The notes: generated from the letters alone by a model not told the origin. A stretch of 64,000 bases of DNA from Bin87 sp026710825 (GCA_965232815.1 OZ247427.1:744001-808000), one strand, 5' to 3'. Positions 22,788-31,636 are shown, counted from the first letter of the stretch. Made by a program: numbers and translations.

Positions 22788-25145
22788 CTAGTCATCCTGT
22801 CCCTCGCGACTCACACCGCCGACCGGCTCTGCCGCTATTTCCTCGTCATCGTCGTCCAGATGCAGATCCGGCACCTGAGGAGCCTCCAAAGGCAACCCGA
22901 TAACCATTTCGGTATATTCCCCGGCCTGCGATTGCACCTCGATGGTGCCGCCGTGCTCCCGGATAATGTCGTTGCATATCGAGAGGCCGAGTCCAGTGCC
23001 TTGCCCGGTGGGTTTGGTGGTAAAGAAGGGATTGAAGATCTGTTCGATGATGTCCGGCGGCATCCCGCTGCCGTTGTCCCTAATCCTCACCTCGACGTGG
23101 TCTTCCATACGTCGTGTGGTCAGGGTCAACGTGGGCATGTAACCGTTATCGCCGCCGGATTCCACCAGGTGGCGTCGTCTTTCGTCAGTGGCGTAGCAAG
23201 CGTTGCTCACCATATTCAGGAACACCCGACCGATATCCCGAGGATTGATGTTGATATCGTCCATTTCCTCGAATTCGTACTGCAGGTCCAATTGGAAATC
23301 GGAATCCAGCGCCCGGGCGCTGTGGTATGCGAGACGCGCATGCTCATCCAGCAGGTTGTTAACGCTGCTCATCTGGTGGGTGACGGACTCACGACCCATC
23401 AGCAGCATGTCCTGCACGATTCGATTCGCCCGGTCGCCGTGCATCCGTATGCGTTCCAGGTTTTCGGTCAGGTCGGAGAAGATGTCATCAATCAGGCCCT
23501 TTTGCTCGTCATCCAGCGCTCCGTCCTCGTTCTCGTCCAGGGTTTCGCGCATTTCGACCAGCAACTCCTCAGACGATTCGGAGAAGTTCTTGACAAAATT
23601 CAACGGATTCCTGATCTCGTGAGCTACGCCAGCGGTCAGCTGACCCAGCGAGGCCAGTTTCTCCTGCGCAACGATGCGGTCCTGCGCCGCCGTCAGGTTT
23701 TCCAAAACCTCTTCCAGCTCGTGGTTCTTGCCGTCCAGTTCGGCGTTGATGCCTTCGAGTTCGGCGTTTTTGCCTTCCAGCTCCTCAGCCAGTTGCTCAA
23801 CCAGGTTCAACCGGATCGCCTCTTGAGCGTGGCGACGGAATACCTCCAACGCCGCGGCCATGTCGGCCACCTCATCACGCCCGCCGATGTCGACTTCGGC
23901 GTCCAAGTCTCCGCCCGCCATTCTTCGCATCCAGCCGGACAGCAACTCCAAGCGACGCAGGAGCACCCGGCCCACGAAAAGCCAGGCAATCAGCAAGCCG
24001 CCGCCGATGCTGATCAAAGTGATTACGATCAGCAGCAGGCGGCCCGTGAATATCGCCTGCGACGCGGCATCGGTCGCGACCTGGGCGCCCGCCTCGGCTC
24101 CAACCACCAAAGCGTCCACCTCGTCGATCAACAACGCCGCGATCAACTGGTTGTTTTCAAGCAGCAATTCCTGGCGTTCGGACAAGGCCAACTGTTCAGC
24201 GCGAACGCTGAAACCGTTCCCGTCCGCCAATCCCATTTCAAGCAACCGTTCGAATTTCGGGGCGATCTCATCATGCAACGGCGTCCCTCTCAACTGGAAC
24301 AGGTTGCTTTGGATGTGATGCGCGGACGATTCAAACCGTTCCCGCAGCGGTTCAATGAGCGACGGCTCCGAAATGATCGCCGCGCTGGACAAAAGCTGCG
24401 TCGCGATATTCGCATTGGATCGCAATTCTGCCAGGTGCCGGTATCGTTCCAGCTGTGCTTCTGACAGGTGCTCCGTCCGTGCCACCTTCGGTTCGTTCAG
24501 TTCCTGAAAGCCCGTGACCGTGAAGAAGAGTTGGTCATCCATCTCCCCCACGATGATGCCGTTGAGTTCGAATCGCAGTTCTTCCAGTTCCGCCCCCATT
24601 GTGGCCGACTGATCGCTGAGGGTGAAATTGGACCAGATGCTGTTGTTGATACCGGCAATGTTATCGATCAACGCCCCCGAATAGGTGTGTATGCGACCGA
24701 ACCTCGCCTCCTCGCCGCCACGGCCTTCCAGGATGGACAGTTGCTCGTTGAAGGACTCGTGTGCGTCGGCGATCTGAACTCCCACACCGGCCACTTCATC
24801 GGGCGTGGCCGCAACGGATAGCTCTGCGGCCGCTGCAACCAGGTTATTGCTGTACTGCGCAACACCGAACGCGGCGGCCAGTTCCGGTACGCTTCCCTCA
24901 TTGACACGTGTCTGCGCCGCTGCTACCTGGTTGAACGAAATCCACCCAACGAGGCAGGCCGCAAAGGTCAATGCGACCGCGCCTCCGATCGCCAGGTAGA
25001 GTTGGGCCGATATCCGGAAACGCAGCTCCAGAATGTCCCTGGGCCGCAACTGCCGAGCTTTTCGGCCGAGCTCGGGGATTCCGCTCAAGTTCGGGCTTCG
25101 GAGCCTACGGCCCAGTTCCCGAAGCTTGCCGATCTTCTGCTTCAT
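22788..25145 (-). CDS. HAMP-domain sensor histidine kinase
   Basis: Encodes 785 residues. A short basic cytoplasmic tail precedes membrane segment 49-70, a large, mostly helical extracytoplasmic domain (about 71-368), and membrane segment 369-391. HAMP spans about 392-444, a heptad coiled coil (446-488) carries the repeated EGKNAEL and EGINAEL units, the HisKA domain has H509 in GVAHEIRNPLNF, and the ATPase domain has DNGSGMPP, FNPFFTTKPTGQGTGLGLSI and GGTIEV. There is no receiver domain, so its phosphate is likely passed to D63 of the response regulator-PP2C protein in the same operon. The ATG overlaps the stop of the binding lipoprotein by four bases. Confidence 0.93.
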   Translation of the reverse strand: MKQKIGKLRELGRRLRSPNLSGIPELGRKARQLRPRDILELRFRISAQLYLAIGGAVALTFAACLVGWISFNQVAAAQTRVNEGSVPELAAAFGVAQYSNNLVAAAAELSVAATPDEVAGVGVQIADAHESFNEQLSILEGRGGEEARFGRIHTYSGALIDNIAGINNSIWSNFTLSDQSATMGAELEELRFELNGIIVGEMDDQLFFTVTGFQELNEPKVARTEHLSEAQLERYRHLAELRSNANIATQLLSSAAIISEPSLIEPLRERFESSAHHIQSNLFQLRGTPLHDEIAPKFERLLEMGLADGNGFSVRAEQLALSERQELLLENNQLIAALLIDEVDALVVGAEAGAQVATDAASQAIFTGRLLLIVITLISIGGGLLIAWLFVGRVLLRRLELLSGWMRRMAGGDLDAEVDIGGRDEVADMAAALEVFRRHAQEAIRLNLVEQLAEELEGKNAELEGINAELDGKNHELEEVLENLTAAQDRIVAQEKLASLGQLTAGVAHEIRNPLNFVKNFSESSEELLVEMRETLDENEDGALDDEQKGLIDDIFSDLTENLERIRMHGDRANRIVQDMLLMGRESVTHQMSSVNNLLDEHARLAYHSARALDSDFQLDLQYEFEEMDDININPRDIGRVFLNMVSNACYATDERRRHLVESGGDNGYMPTLTLTTRRMEDHVEVRIRDNGSGMPPDIIEQIFNPFFTTKPTGQGTGLGLSICNDIIREHGGTIEVQSQAGEYTEMVIGLPLEAPQVPDLHLDDDDEEIAAEPVGGVSREGQDD

Positions 25146-26437
25146 TGGGACGCCCTCCGCCGCGGGTTCAGGGTCTTGATCGGGACATACCCGCCGTCAT
25201 CCGCGATCGTAGTCAGGAATACGGTATCGGAACCCTGGTTGTCGTTGTCTCCGTAGCGCAGTACAAACCCGTCCAGGTCAATCGGTTCGGGACTGTAAAG
25301 TTGCTCCAGGAAACACTGCCGGTCCACCTCTCGACCGCACCTTTCCAAACCGGCGATTGCCAACCGGCCGGCCAGATACCCCTCTAAAGAAACGAAGCCT
25401 GGAATCGCGTCGCTGTCATGTTCAGCAAGCGATTCCAGATAGGACGACACGATGGGAACGGAAACGTCGGTCGGGAACGGCACCACTTGCGTGACGTAGA
25501 CCCCGGCGCCTCCGGCGCCCAATTCCTCCGCCAAGGCATTGCTGCCCACGAACGACACGGTCATGAATTCCCAGTCTTCGCCGATGTGCCGCGCCCAGGC
25601 AATCAGCGACGCCACCGGCCGATACGCCCCGATTATGATCACCGCCTGTGGGTCGCCCCTTTTCAGGTCCAGCAGCCCGGTTTTTACCGCGGTGGTGTTT
25701 CTGGGATAAAGCCCGACGGAGACCGGTTGCATATCCCGCCGGTTCAGCGCCTCCCTCGCCCCCTGGTAGCCGGCCCGTCCGAACGAATCGTCCTGGTACA
25801 TCACTGCGATGCGCGTGATGCCCAGGTCGCCCGTCAACCGCGCCACCATCTCCTCGGTTTCCTGGTTGTACGACGACCGCATGTTGACCACGTTGGGCAG
25901 GTTGCTCGCGTCCCTCAGAAACGCCGCGCCCGTAAATGGCGCGATATACGGTATTTTCGCCTCGCGCGCCACCGGGGTTGCAGAACGGGAAGTCGGCGTC
26001 CCAACCGCCCCGATTAGGGCGAAGACACCGTCGTCTATGAGTTGCGTCGTGTTGGCGATCGCCAGCTCAGGTTCGTATGTGTCGTCCAGCGAAGTCAGTT
26101 CCAGTTGCCGTCCGTGGACTCCGCCATTCCGGTTGGCCTCGGCGAACGCCGCTTCGATGCCGAGCTTCATCCCGGCTCCCAACTGGCTCGCCAAACCGCT
26201 GAACGCCGCGGATTGGCCAAAAAGGATCCGGTCGTCAAATACGCCGGGAGATCCTGCTCCCTGGGGCGTCCGGGTTAAAGAAGCCTCAGTCGCAGCGCTG
26301 ACGCCGGTAGCGGTGTCTGGTCTGAGTGATGCATCAGGAGTATCGCCGCCACAACTGGCGATACCCAAGGCAACCAAAACAACTACGACGGCATGTCGTA
26401 ATACCCAGCCTGCTGGTAGGTCGAGTATTCTCCTCAT
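25142..26437 (-). CDS. Leu/Ile/Val-binding-like lipoprotein (ABC-type receptor without transporter)
   Basis: Encodes 431 residues. A basic N-terminus, hydrophobic core and lipobox GIASC put C29 as the lipid anchor, so the mature protein faces the periplasm or outer surface. The body is a type 1 periplasmic-binding fold of the branched-chain amino acid receptor family: ILFGQSAAFSGLASQLGAGM, ANRNGGVHGRQLELTSLDDT, FALIGAVGTPTSRSATPVA, IAVMYQDDSFGRAGYQGARE and AVIIIGAYRPVASLI. No permease or ATPase is nearby. It overlaps the anti-sigma-type gene upstream and the kinase gene downstream by ATGA, so it is made with the signalling proteins and probably senses a ligand for the kinase. Confidence 0.92.
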   Translation of the reverse strand: MRRILDLPAGWVLRHAVVVVLVALGIASCGGDTPDASLRPDTATGVSAATEASLTRTPQGAGSPGVFDDRILFGQSAAFSGLASQLGAGMKLGIEAAFAEANRNGGVHGRQLELTSLDDTYEPELAIANTTQLIDDGVFALIGAVGTPTSRSATPVAREAKIPYIAPFTGAAFLRDASNLPNVVNMRSSYNQETEEMVARLTGDLGITRIAVMYQDDSFGRAGYQGAREALNRRDMQPVSVGLYPRNTTAVKTGLLDLKRGDPQAVIIIGAYRPVASLIAWARHIGEDWEFMTVSFVGSNALAEELGAGGAGVYVTQVVPFPTDVSVPIVSSYLESLAEHDSDAIPGFVSLEGYLAGRLAIAGLERCGREVDRQCFLEQLYSPEPIDLDGFVLRYGDNDNQGSDTVFLTTIADDGGYVPIKTLNPRRRASQ

Positions 26438-26847
26438 CCGCCCTTGCGCTTGACCATCGCCAACCGGTTCTTTCCGTCCTCCCGGCTGTAATGCAATTCG
26501 TCCATCATTTCCCGCACCAGGTGGATGCCGAGGCCTCCGATGGGCCGGTCCTCCAGTGATGCTTCAAGATCCGGTTCCATCGCGTCGTTCAGTGGGTCGA
26601 AAGGCCGACCGTCGTCGGAGATCTCCACTCGAACCTCGTCCGCGTCAGCATCCAGGGATACCTCTATCTCGCTGGCCTCGCCGCCGTAATTGACGATATT
26701 CACGCTCAATTCGTCCAGCACCAGGTTCACTTTAAAAATCAGATCCGGCGGCCAGTCGTCTTGCTCCCCCAGATCCTCCACTATCGCTGCGATTCGTTCC
26801 AGTTGGTCCAACGTCGGAGCGATTTTTAGGGATGCTGATGCGCTCAT
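26434..26847 (-). CDS. RsbW/SpoIIAB-like serine kinase (anti-sigma type ATPase)
   Basis: Encodes 137 residues of the GHKL ATPase fold. The N-box helix reads LVLDELSVNIVNYGG, the G1 motif DDGRPFDP and the G2 region GGLGIHLVREMMDELHY. Such proteins bind ATP, phosphorylate the STAS partner and bind a sigma factor or another target. No sigma factor gene is nearby, so the target may be elsewhere or be one of the neighbours. The start at 26847 has GAGGG upstream and begins MSASASLKIAP; an ATG at 26880 would overlap the upstream gene more deeply. Two bases separate it from the upstream stop. Confidence 0.92.
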   Translation of the reverse strand: MSASASLKIAPTLDQLERIAAIVEDLGEQDDWPPDLIFKVNLVLDELSVNIVNYGGEASEIEVSLDADADEVRVEISDDGRPFDPLNDAMEPDLEASLEDRPIGGLGIHLVREMMDELHYSREDGKNRLAMVKRKGG

Positions 26848-26849
26848 TA

Positions 26850-28016
26850 TCAACCCTCTGTGCACCTCAGAGCCAAACAAGTTATATCGTCAAACTGAGG
26901 AGCATCTCCGGCGAACTCGGTCACTGTGTCGAATATCGACTCAATGGTCGTACGGCAATTATCCATTGGCGAGTCGAAAATCTCCAACAGACGATCCATG
27001 CCGAATTCTTCGCTTTGGTCGTTGAATGCTTCGGTAACGCCGTCTGTGTAGAAAACAACCGTATCGCCCGGCGAGCAGGTGACGCTGGCTTGCTCGAAGT
27101 CCGCTCCGTCCATCACCCCCAACGCGATTCCGTTGGTGCTCGGCAGGACGGTGTGCGTGCCATCTGCGTGAATCAAAACCGGAAGTGTGTGCCCACCGTT
27201 GGCGTAGGTCAAAACCCTGCTCTGCGGGTCATACACCGCGTACAGCAACGTCACGAACATCATCGCTTCGTTGTCCTCGTACAACAGTTGGTTTACCTCG
27301 TTCAGCACTTTGGCCGGGTCGTATAGGCCGATCGCAGTTCCTTTCAACAACGTCCTGCTGGCCATCATGAACAGGGCTGCCGGCACTCCCTTGCCCGACA
27401 CATCAGCTATGGCGAGGCCGAGGTGCCCATCCTCCAGGTTGAATATGTCGAAGAAGTCTCCCCCTACTTCCCTCGCCGGAGTCATGTTCCCGCAGACTTC
27501 ATAGAACGGCGATTCGGGAAATTCGGTCGGCAGAATACTTTGCTGCATCTTGCTGGCAATATCCAGCTCGTTCTCTATCGCCACCAACCGCATGCGCGAA
27601 GATTCCGCTTGACGCCACGCTTGCAGGTTGTTGAGCGTTCGCTCGATGGTCACCCTCAAGTCGTCGAAGTCCAGGGGTTTGGTTACAAAGTCAAACGCCC
27701 CGCGGTTCATCGCAGCCCGAATGTTTTTCATGTCCCCATAGGCTGAGATGATCACCGACCGGGTGTCCGGCGCCACGTCCGGAATCCGCTCCAACAGTGA
27801 GAGGCCGTCCATCTGTGGCATGTTGATGTCCGACAGGACCATGTCAATGTCCGCGTCCTGCCCCAGTTTCTGTAACGCCTCTACTCCGTTCTGTGCGAAA
27901 ACAAACTGGTACTGGCCCGAGCGGATACTCCGGCGCATCCTCTGCAGGACCAGCGGCTCCAGGTCGGGCTCATCGTCGACCACCAGTATGCGATATGCTC
28001 CTGCCGCCTCATCCAT
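26850..28016 (-). CDS. Response regulator with PP2C/SpoIIE-type phosphatase domain
   Basis: Encodes 388 residues. A receiver domain (ILVVDDEPDL, phospho-acceptor D63 in VLSDINMPQMDG, lysine in FDFVTKPLDF) is joined through a helical linker of about 140-190 to an SpoIIE/RsbU phosphatase domain: PAREVGGDFFDIF, GLAIADVSGKGVPAALFM, YANGGHTLP, VVFYTDGVTEAF and FDDITCLALRC. In known partner switches this type of enzyme dephosphorylates the STAS antagonist, and phosphorylation of the receiver controls that. The cognate kinase is probably the HAMP kinase at the end of the operon. GGAGG is eight bases before the ATG. Confidence 0.94.
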   Translation of the reverse strand: MDEAAGAYRILVVDDEPDLEPLVLQRMRRSIRSGQYQFVFAQNGVEALQKLGQDADIDMVLSDINMPQMDGLSLLERIPDVAPDTRSVIISAYGDMKNIRAAMNRGAFDFVTKPLDFDDLRVTIERTLNNLQAWRQAESSRMRLVAIENELDIASKMQQSILPTEFPESPFYEVCGNMTPAREVGGDFFDIFNLEDGHLGLAIADVSGKGVPAALFMMASRTLLKGTAIGLYDPAKVLNEVNQLLYEDNEAMMFVTLLYAVYDPQSRVLTYANGGHTLPVLIHADGTHTVLPSTNGIALGVMDGADFEQASVTCSPGDTVVFYTDGVTEAFNDQSEEFGMDRLLEIFDSPMDNCRTTIESIFDTVTEFAGDAPQFDDITCLALRCTEG

Positions 28017-28090
28017 GATCTCATCCTCCGCAGTTATCCCGTACCAATCAGGCTATCAGCGCGGCGCGCCAACTTCGCCACCACCACCAC

Positions 28091-28429
28091 TTAGCCGCTG
28101 ACGGCTGCGATCGCGTCCTCTTGCGAAGAGTGAATATCGATCACTCGGTCAAACCCGCTGATTTCGAAAACTTCCCGAACAGTACCGGAGAGTGAACAGA
28201 TCGCGAATTTGGCATTCTGCTGTTGCAGCTTCCTCGCGGTCTGCAGGATCACGCGTAGACCCGCACTACTTATGTACGCCAGCCGTTCCATGTCCATAAC
28301 CACTGCCCGGTCATCAGACTCGATGGCGGAATCCAACTCCTGGTAAAAAGCCTGGGCGTTGGCGCTGTCGACGCGCTCTTCGGTCTGAATGATCAGAGTT
28401 CCGTTGTCCCTTCGTGATTCGATAGGCAT
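28091..28429 (-). CDS. STAS-domain anti-sigma factor antagonist (RsbV-like)
   Basis: Encodes 112 residues, a single STAS domain. LIIQTEERVDSANAQAFYQE is the first strand and helix, VVMDMERLAYISSAGLRVIL carries the candidate phospho-serine S55 in the SSAG loop, and CSLSGTVREVFEISGFDRVI is the last helix region. In partner switching its dephospho form binds the RsbW-like kinase and frees that kinase's target. AGAGGAAAAGG precedes the ATG. It is the first gene of the five-gene operon. The 208-base gap upstream would hold its promoter; I could not identify a convincing one. Confidence 0.93.
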   Translation of the reverse strand: MPIESRRDNGTLIIQTEERVDSANAQAFYQELDSAIESDDRAVVMDMERLAYISSAGLRVILQTARKLQQQNAKFAICSLSGTVREVFEISGFDRVIDIHSSQEDAIAAVSG

Positions 28430-28637
28430 AACCTTTTCCTCTGCTTAATATTCGTGTCTTCGTCGCGCCGCGATAACTTCGCGCAATCTCGGCGAGTTTC
28501 ATTTTAGTGTGAAAGTACCAGTGTGCGCACGACACACGAGTAACAATTGCGATTTTACGGGCATTTCAATTTTCTGTACAGTGCCGTTGGCCCGATTTTA
28601 GGTGGGTGTAGAACCTGCGCAAAGAGCCCCATATGAG

Positions 28638-30077
28638 TCATGCGGCCCGCGCCGGCCACGCCGGATCGTGATATCCCAGCGGCACTGTCGGACGAGCCCA
28701 GTAGGGCTGTGCCTCCGAGAGTTGCAGCACCGGTGCAAGGTGATTCAGCCGACCGCCAGGGATCTCGGTGGTGGTCGACCACCGGTCAATTTCGTCCTGG
28801 GAAAAGTCGGACGCCACGTCGCGCAACTGGTCCTCGGGAACCTGCCCCTGGTCCACCAGCCACTTCCCAACCTGCGCCAGGGAAATCCGCACCAACCAAC
28901 TCCCGCCCTCGCGCACTCGCCGTCCCAACGCGATCATCGTACCGAACGCCATCAGGTACCCCGTGAGGTAGTCGATCGCCGATACGGGATAGAACTGCGG
29001 GCCCGGTTCGGCTCCCGGGAACAACTCGCCCTGACGATGCGTGATCCCGCTGACCGTCTGCACCACCGTGTCGAATCCTCGGCGGTCAGACCACGGGCCC
29101 ACGCGCCCGAAGGCGGACAACGAAACGCAGACGATCCCCGGTCGTATTTGCGCCAATTCTTCCGGCGAAAGCCCTCGTTGGGCCAGCGTTCCGGGGCGGT
29201 ACCCCTGCGAAAACACATCCGCCTCGCGGACCAATCCCCGGAGGGTGTCTAGTTTGTCTGCATCCCTCAGGTCCAGGAACGTAGAAAGCTTGCCGTGCCC
29301 CGTATCGTACTCCTGCGACCGGTTGCTCGGCAGGTGTTCGGCCGCAATTTTCATCACATCCGCCCCGTGCTCCGCCAGAGTCCGCGCGCAGGTCGGCCCC
29401 GCCAGCACCCGTGTCAGATCCAAGACCCTGACGCCGGACAACGGCCGGTCGCCGTCAGGCAGCGGCTCCGGTGGGCTGTCGCCGATCCGGTCAATCTCCA
29501 TCAACGGCAGCGATGCCACCGCGGCAGACTGCGGATGCCGCGCCCACTCGTCCATGGATCGCACCATGCCGCCCGCGCCTTTGGCTGCGATTATCGCCTC
29601 TTCCAGTTCCTGCGCATCCCATTGCGCCACCGCCCGGCTGACCGCCTCCCGGTCCTCCTCCACACCCAGCACGCTCAGCGCAGCCTCCCGGTGATTCGGA
29701 AAATTGCAATGCAGGTAGCTCCACCGTCCGTTCTTGGCGGGATACACTCCCATCACCGACGGCCTCTCGCCGGCAGCCGGCGCTCCGTCCAATTTGAGAT
29801 ACCTGCTGCTCCGTAGCGAAGCCGTAGCCCGCCTGGCGTCCACGGCCACTTCCTGCCGCCGTCCGGTGCGCAGTTCCCAAAGGTCCGAAACAGCCAGACC
29901 AACCGCCGCAAGGCTTGCCGAAGCCGTGGCCCCGATGCGGAACGACGTTGGCAAGATGGGGTCGTCCCCACCCGAAAACTCTACGCTGTTGGCTTTGGTG
30001 GGATCCCAACCCGGGATCTCCAGCAACCGCTTTAGCAATTCCTTATCCACTGCGACTTTTGCTCCTTTTCTGACCAT
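28638..30077 (-). CDS. CaiB/BaiF-type CoA transferase with rearranged domain order
   Basis: Encodes 479 residues from ATG 30077. The second part (from about 235) has the family N-terminal Rossmann region, LSGVRVLDLTRVLAGPTCAR with TLAEHGADVMKIAAEHLPS, then DVFSQGYRPGTLAQRGL, CVSLSAFGRVGPWSDRRGFD and a QTVSGI segment, where the aspartate corresponds to the catalytic region. The first 200 residues (ATASASLAAVGLAVSDLWE, TGRRQEVAVDARRATASLR) resemble the usual C-terminal part, so the order is C-like then N-like, with a second truncated C-like end. GTG at 30050 has a better AAAAGGAG site and may be the true start. Substrate unknown. Confidence 0.85.
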   Translation of the reverse strand: MVRKGAKVAVDKELLKRLLEIPGWDPTKANSVEFSGGDDPILPTSFRIGATASASLAAVGLAVSDLWELRTGRRQEVAVDARRATASLRSSRYLKLDGAPAAGERPSVMGVYPAKNGRWSYLHCNFPNHREAALSVLGVEEDREAVSRAVAQWDAQELEEAIIAAKGAGGMVRSMDEWARHPQSAAVASLPLMEIDRIGDSPPEPLPDGDRPLSGVRVLDLTRVLAGPTCARTLAEHGADVMKIAAEHLPSNRSQEYDTGHGKLSTFLDLRDADKLDTLRGLVREADVFSQGYRPGTLAQRGLSPEELAQIRPGIVCVSLSAFGRVGPWSDRRGFDTVVQTVSGITHRQGELFPGAEPGPQFYPVSAIDYLTGYLMAFGTMIALGRRVREGGSWLVRISLAQVGKWLVDQGQVPEDQLRDVASDFSQDEIDRWSTTTEIPGGRLNHLAPVLQLSEAQPYWARPTVPLGYHDPAWPARAA

Positions 30078-30367
30078 CGAAACATTTTGCTGATTATTGC
30101 GTTTCGAGATAGTACAGCAACCGGGCCGTTCATTCAATTTGATGGCGTCACCGGTTTTGACATAGCTTTGTTATCGTTGCTTCAGTTTTGTTCATGTATG
30201 TTCGCAATTCACAACCATTCCCGAACTCCCCGATTGGTTTGAGCACGAATGCGCACGCGAGCCAGAACACGTTTGTCGTTGCCTGTATCGGGCATCGTGA
30301 TAACATTAAAACCAAAAAAAGGGGCGTGACTGTATCGTCCCACGGCAAACCGAGCAGGAGGAATCAC

Positions 30368-30814
30368 ATGGCAAACGGCGAAATCATGAGCGCTGAAATC
30401 TTCCACCCCGAAGCTTTTCCTTTCAGTACCGACAACCCAAGCGGCGTACCCGGCGATACCAAGATCGAACCCAACGTCGTCGCGGCCATTGTGGGTCACG
30501 TGGTCGGCAGCGTCTCCGGCGTGGACCGGCTGGGCAATCCGGGCGGCATCCTGCGCGCGGTTGCAGACACGGTGCGGTCCCCGGCAGCGGCCCGGGCCAC
30601 CGGCGTCGGCGTCGAAGCCGGCCAGAAGGAAGCCATCATCGACCTGGATGTGGTCATGGTTTATGGACACCGCATTCCCAGCGTCGTGCAGGAAATCCGC
30701 GAGACCGTAGCGCAGGAACTGTTCGACCAGATCGGTCTGGTCGCCAAGGAAATCAACGTCGGCGTCGTCGGCATCGAGTTCCCCAGCGGCTCAAACTCGA
30801 GGGGCGTCCTCTAG
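30368..30814 (+). CDS. Asp23/Gls24 family envelope-stress protein
   Basis: Encodes 148 residues. The Asp23/Gls24 signature is present: KIEPNVVAAIVGHVVGSVSG, GVDRLGNPGG, VGVEAGQKEAIIDLDVVMVY and RIPSVVQEIRETVAQELFDQ, followed by VNVGVVGIEFP-like residues (INVGVVGIEF). In Gram-positives these proteins sit at the membrane through AmaP. GGAGGAATCAC immediately precedes the ATG at 30368, so upstream in-frame ATGs (30188) are not used. It is the first gene of a three-gene set with AmaP-like and DUF2273-like membrane proteins, with 17 and four-base gaps. Confidence 0.92.
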   Translation: MANGEIMSAEIFHPEAFPFSTDNPSGVPGDTKIEPNVVAAIVGHVVGSVSGVDRLGNPGGILRAVADTVRSPAAARATGVGVEAGQKEAIIDLDVVMVYGHRIPSVVQEIRETVAQELFDQIGLVAKEINVGVVGIEFPSGSNSRGVL

Positions 30815-30831
30815 GTGTCCCAGGTTCAGGC

Positions 30832-31410
30832 ATGAACGCCGTCAACGGCATACTGGTTACTCTGGGCGCCCTGGCGAGCATTGCCGTCGGGGTGCTTATC
30901 CTGCTGGTGGTGACGCAAACATTGTCCCCCCAGGCCGTGCCTGTGCCGGTCCTCCAGCAGCAGTTGGCCGGCATGGCCGGACACACCGGCGCCATGTGGT
31001 GGCGCGATATCGGGATCGCGGCCGGCTTCATCGTGGTCGGCCTGCTGGTACTGATCCTCGAATCCCGGGCGCTCACCAGAACCGCGGCCCCCGGAATGGT
31101 GTTGGTCAGTTCCGATGCCAACGGCGTCGTGCGCCTGTCCGTCGAAAGCATCGTCCAGTTGGCGCAGCGCACCGCCCAGGGCAACCGGGAGGTGCGCAGC
31201 GTCCGTTGCAACGTGCACGCCGGTCCCAGCGGCTTGACCATCAACTGCGCGGCGGGTCTGCGCATGGGAGCGGACGTTCCCGCCGTAACCTCCGACGTCC
31301 AGCACGACATTCGCGAAGTGGTGGAACGCCTCACCGGCCTCAACGTAGTCGACGTGCCGGTACGCGCCCGCTACCAGGGCGACCGCGACCAACCGGTCCT
31401 CACGAGGTGA
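30832..31410 (+). CDS. AmaP-like membrane anchor protein
   Basis: Encodes 192 residues with two membrane helices (about 8-28 and 61-78) followed by a soluble domain. The soluble part (GVVRLSVESIVQLAQRTAQG, VRCNVHAGPSGLTINCAAGL and VQHDIREVVERLTGLNVVDV) shares the Asp23-like pattern with the neighbour. AmaP proteins anchor Gls24 to the membrane, which fits the gene order. It begins 17 bases after the Gls24 stop and ends four bases before the next gene. The call rests on topology and context, with a modest sequence match. Confidence 0.85.
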   Translation: MNAVNGILVTLGALASIAVGVLILLVVTQTLSPQAVPVPVLQQQLAGMAGHTGAMWWRDIGIAAGFIVVGLLVLILESRALTRTAAPGMVLVSSDANGVVRLSVESIVQLAQRTAQGNREVRSVRCNVHAGPSGLTINCAAGLRMGADVPAVTSDVQHDIREVVERLTGLNVVDVPVRARYQGDRDQPVLTR

Positions 31411-31414
31411 ACCG

Positions 31415-31636
31415 ATGCCGGGCTTGATACTCTCCGGTGTGATTGGCGGATTGATATTCGGCGTGATCCTCGTTTGGCAGGGCGCGTCAGCAGCCGGTCT
31501 GGTCCTGTTGTTCACCATCGTTGGCTGGCTCATCGGGGTCGTATTGTGGGTGGTTTGGCGCGCTTACACTGGCCAATTGGATGTCCAGACGGTGCGCACA
31601 CTCATCGAGCTGATATTCTCCAACAGATCGCGCTAG
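31415..31636 (+). CDS. DUF2273-like small membrane protein
   Basis: Encodes 73 residues. Two hydrophobic helices (LILSGVIGGLIFGVILVWQG and GLVLLFTIVGWLIGVVLWVV) are followed by a short basic/charged tail ending FSNRSR. Small two-helix proteins of this kind are regular members of Gls24/AmaP operons, where they are described as DUF2273. It starts four bases after the AmaP-like stop. Its function is unknown; stabilising the anchor in the membrane is an inference. Confidence 0.8.
   Translation: MPGLILSGVIGGLIFGVILVWQGASAAGLVLLFTIVGWLIGVVLWVVWRAYTGQLDVQTVRTLIELIFSNRSR

Noticed and set aside
22773..24464. 563-codon open frame on the plus strand
   Set aside because: Antisense to the histidine kinase and with no recognisable domain.
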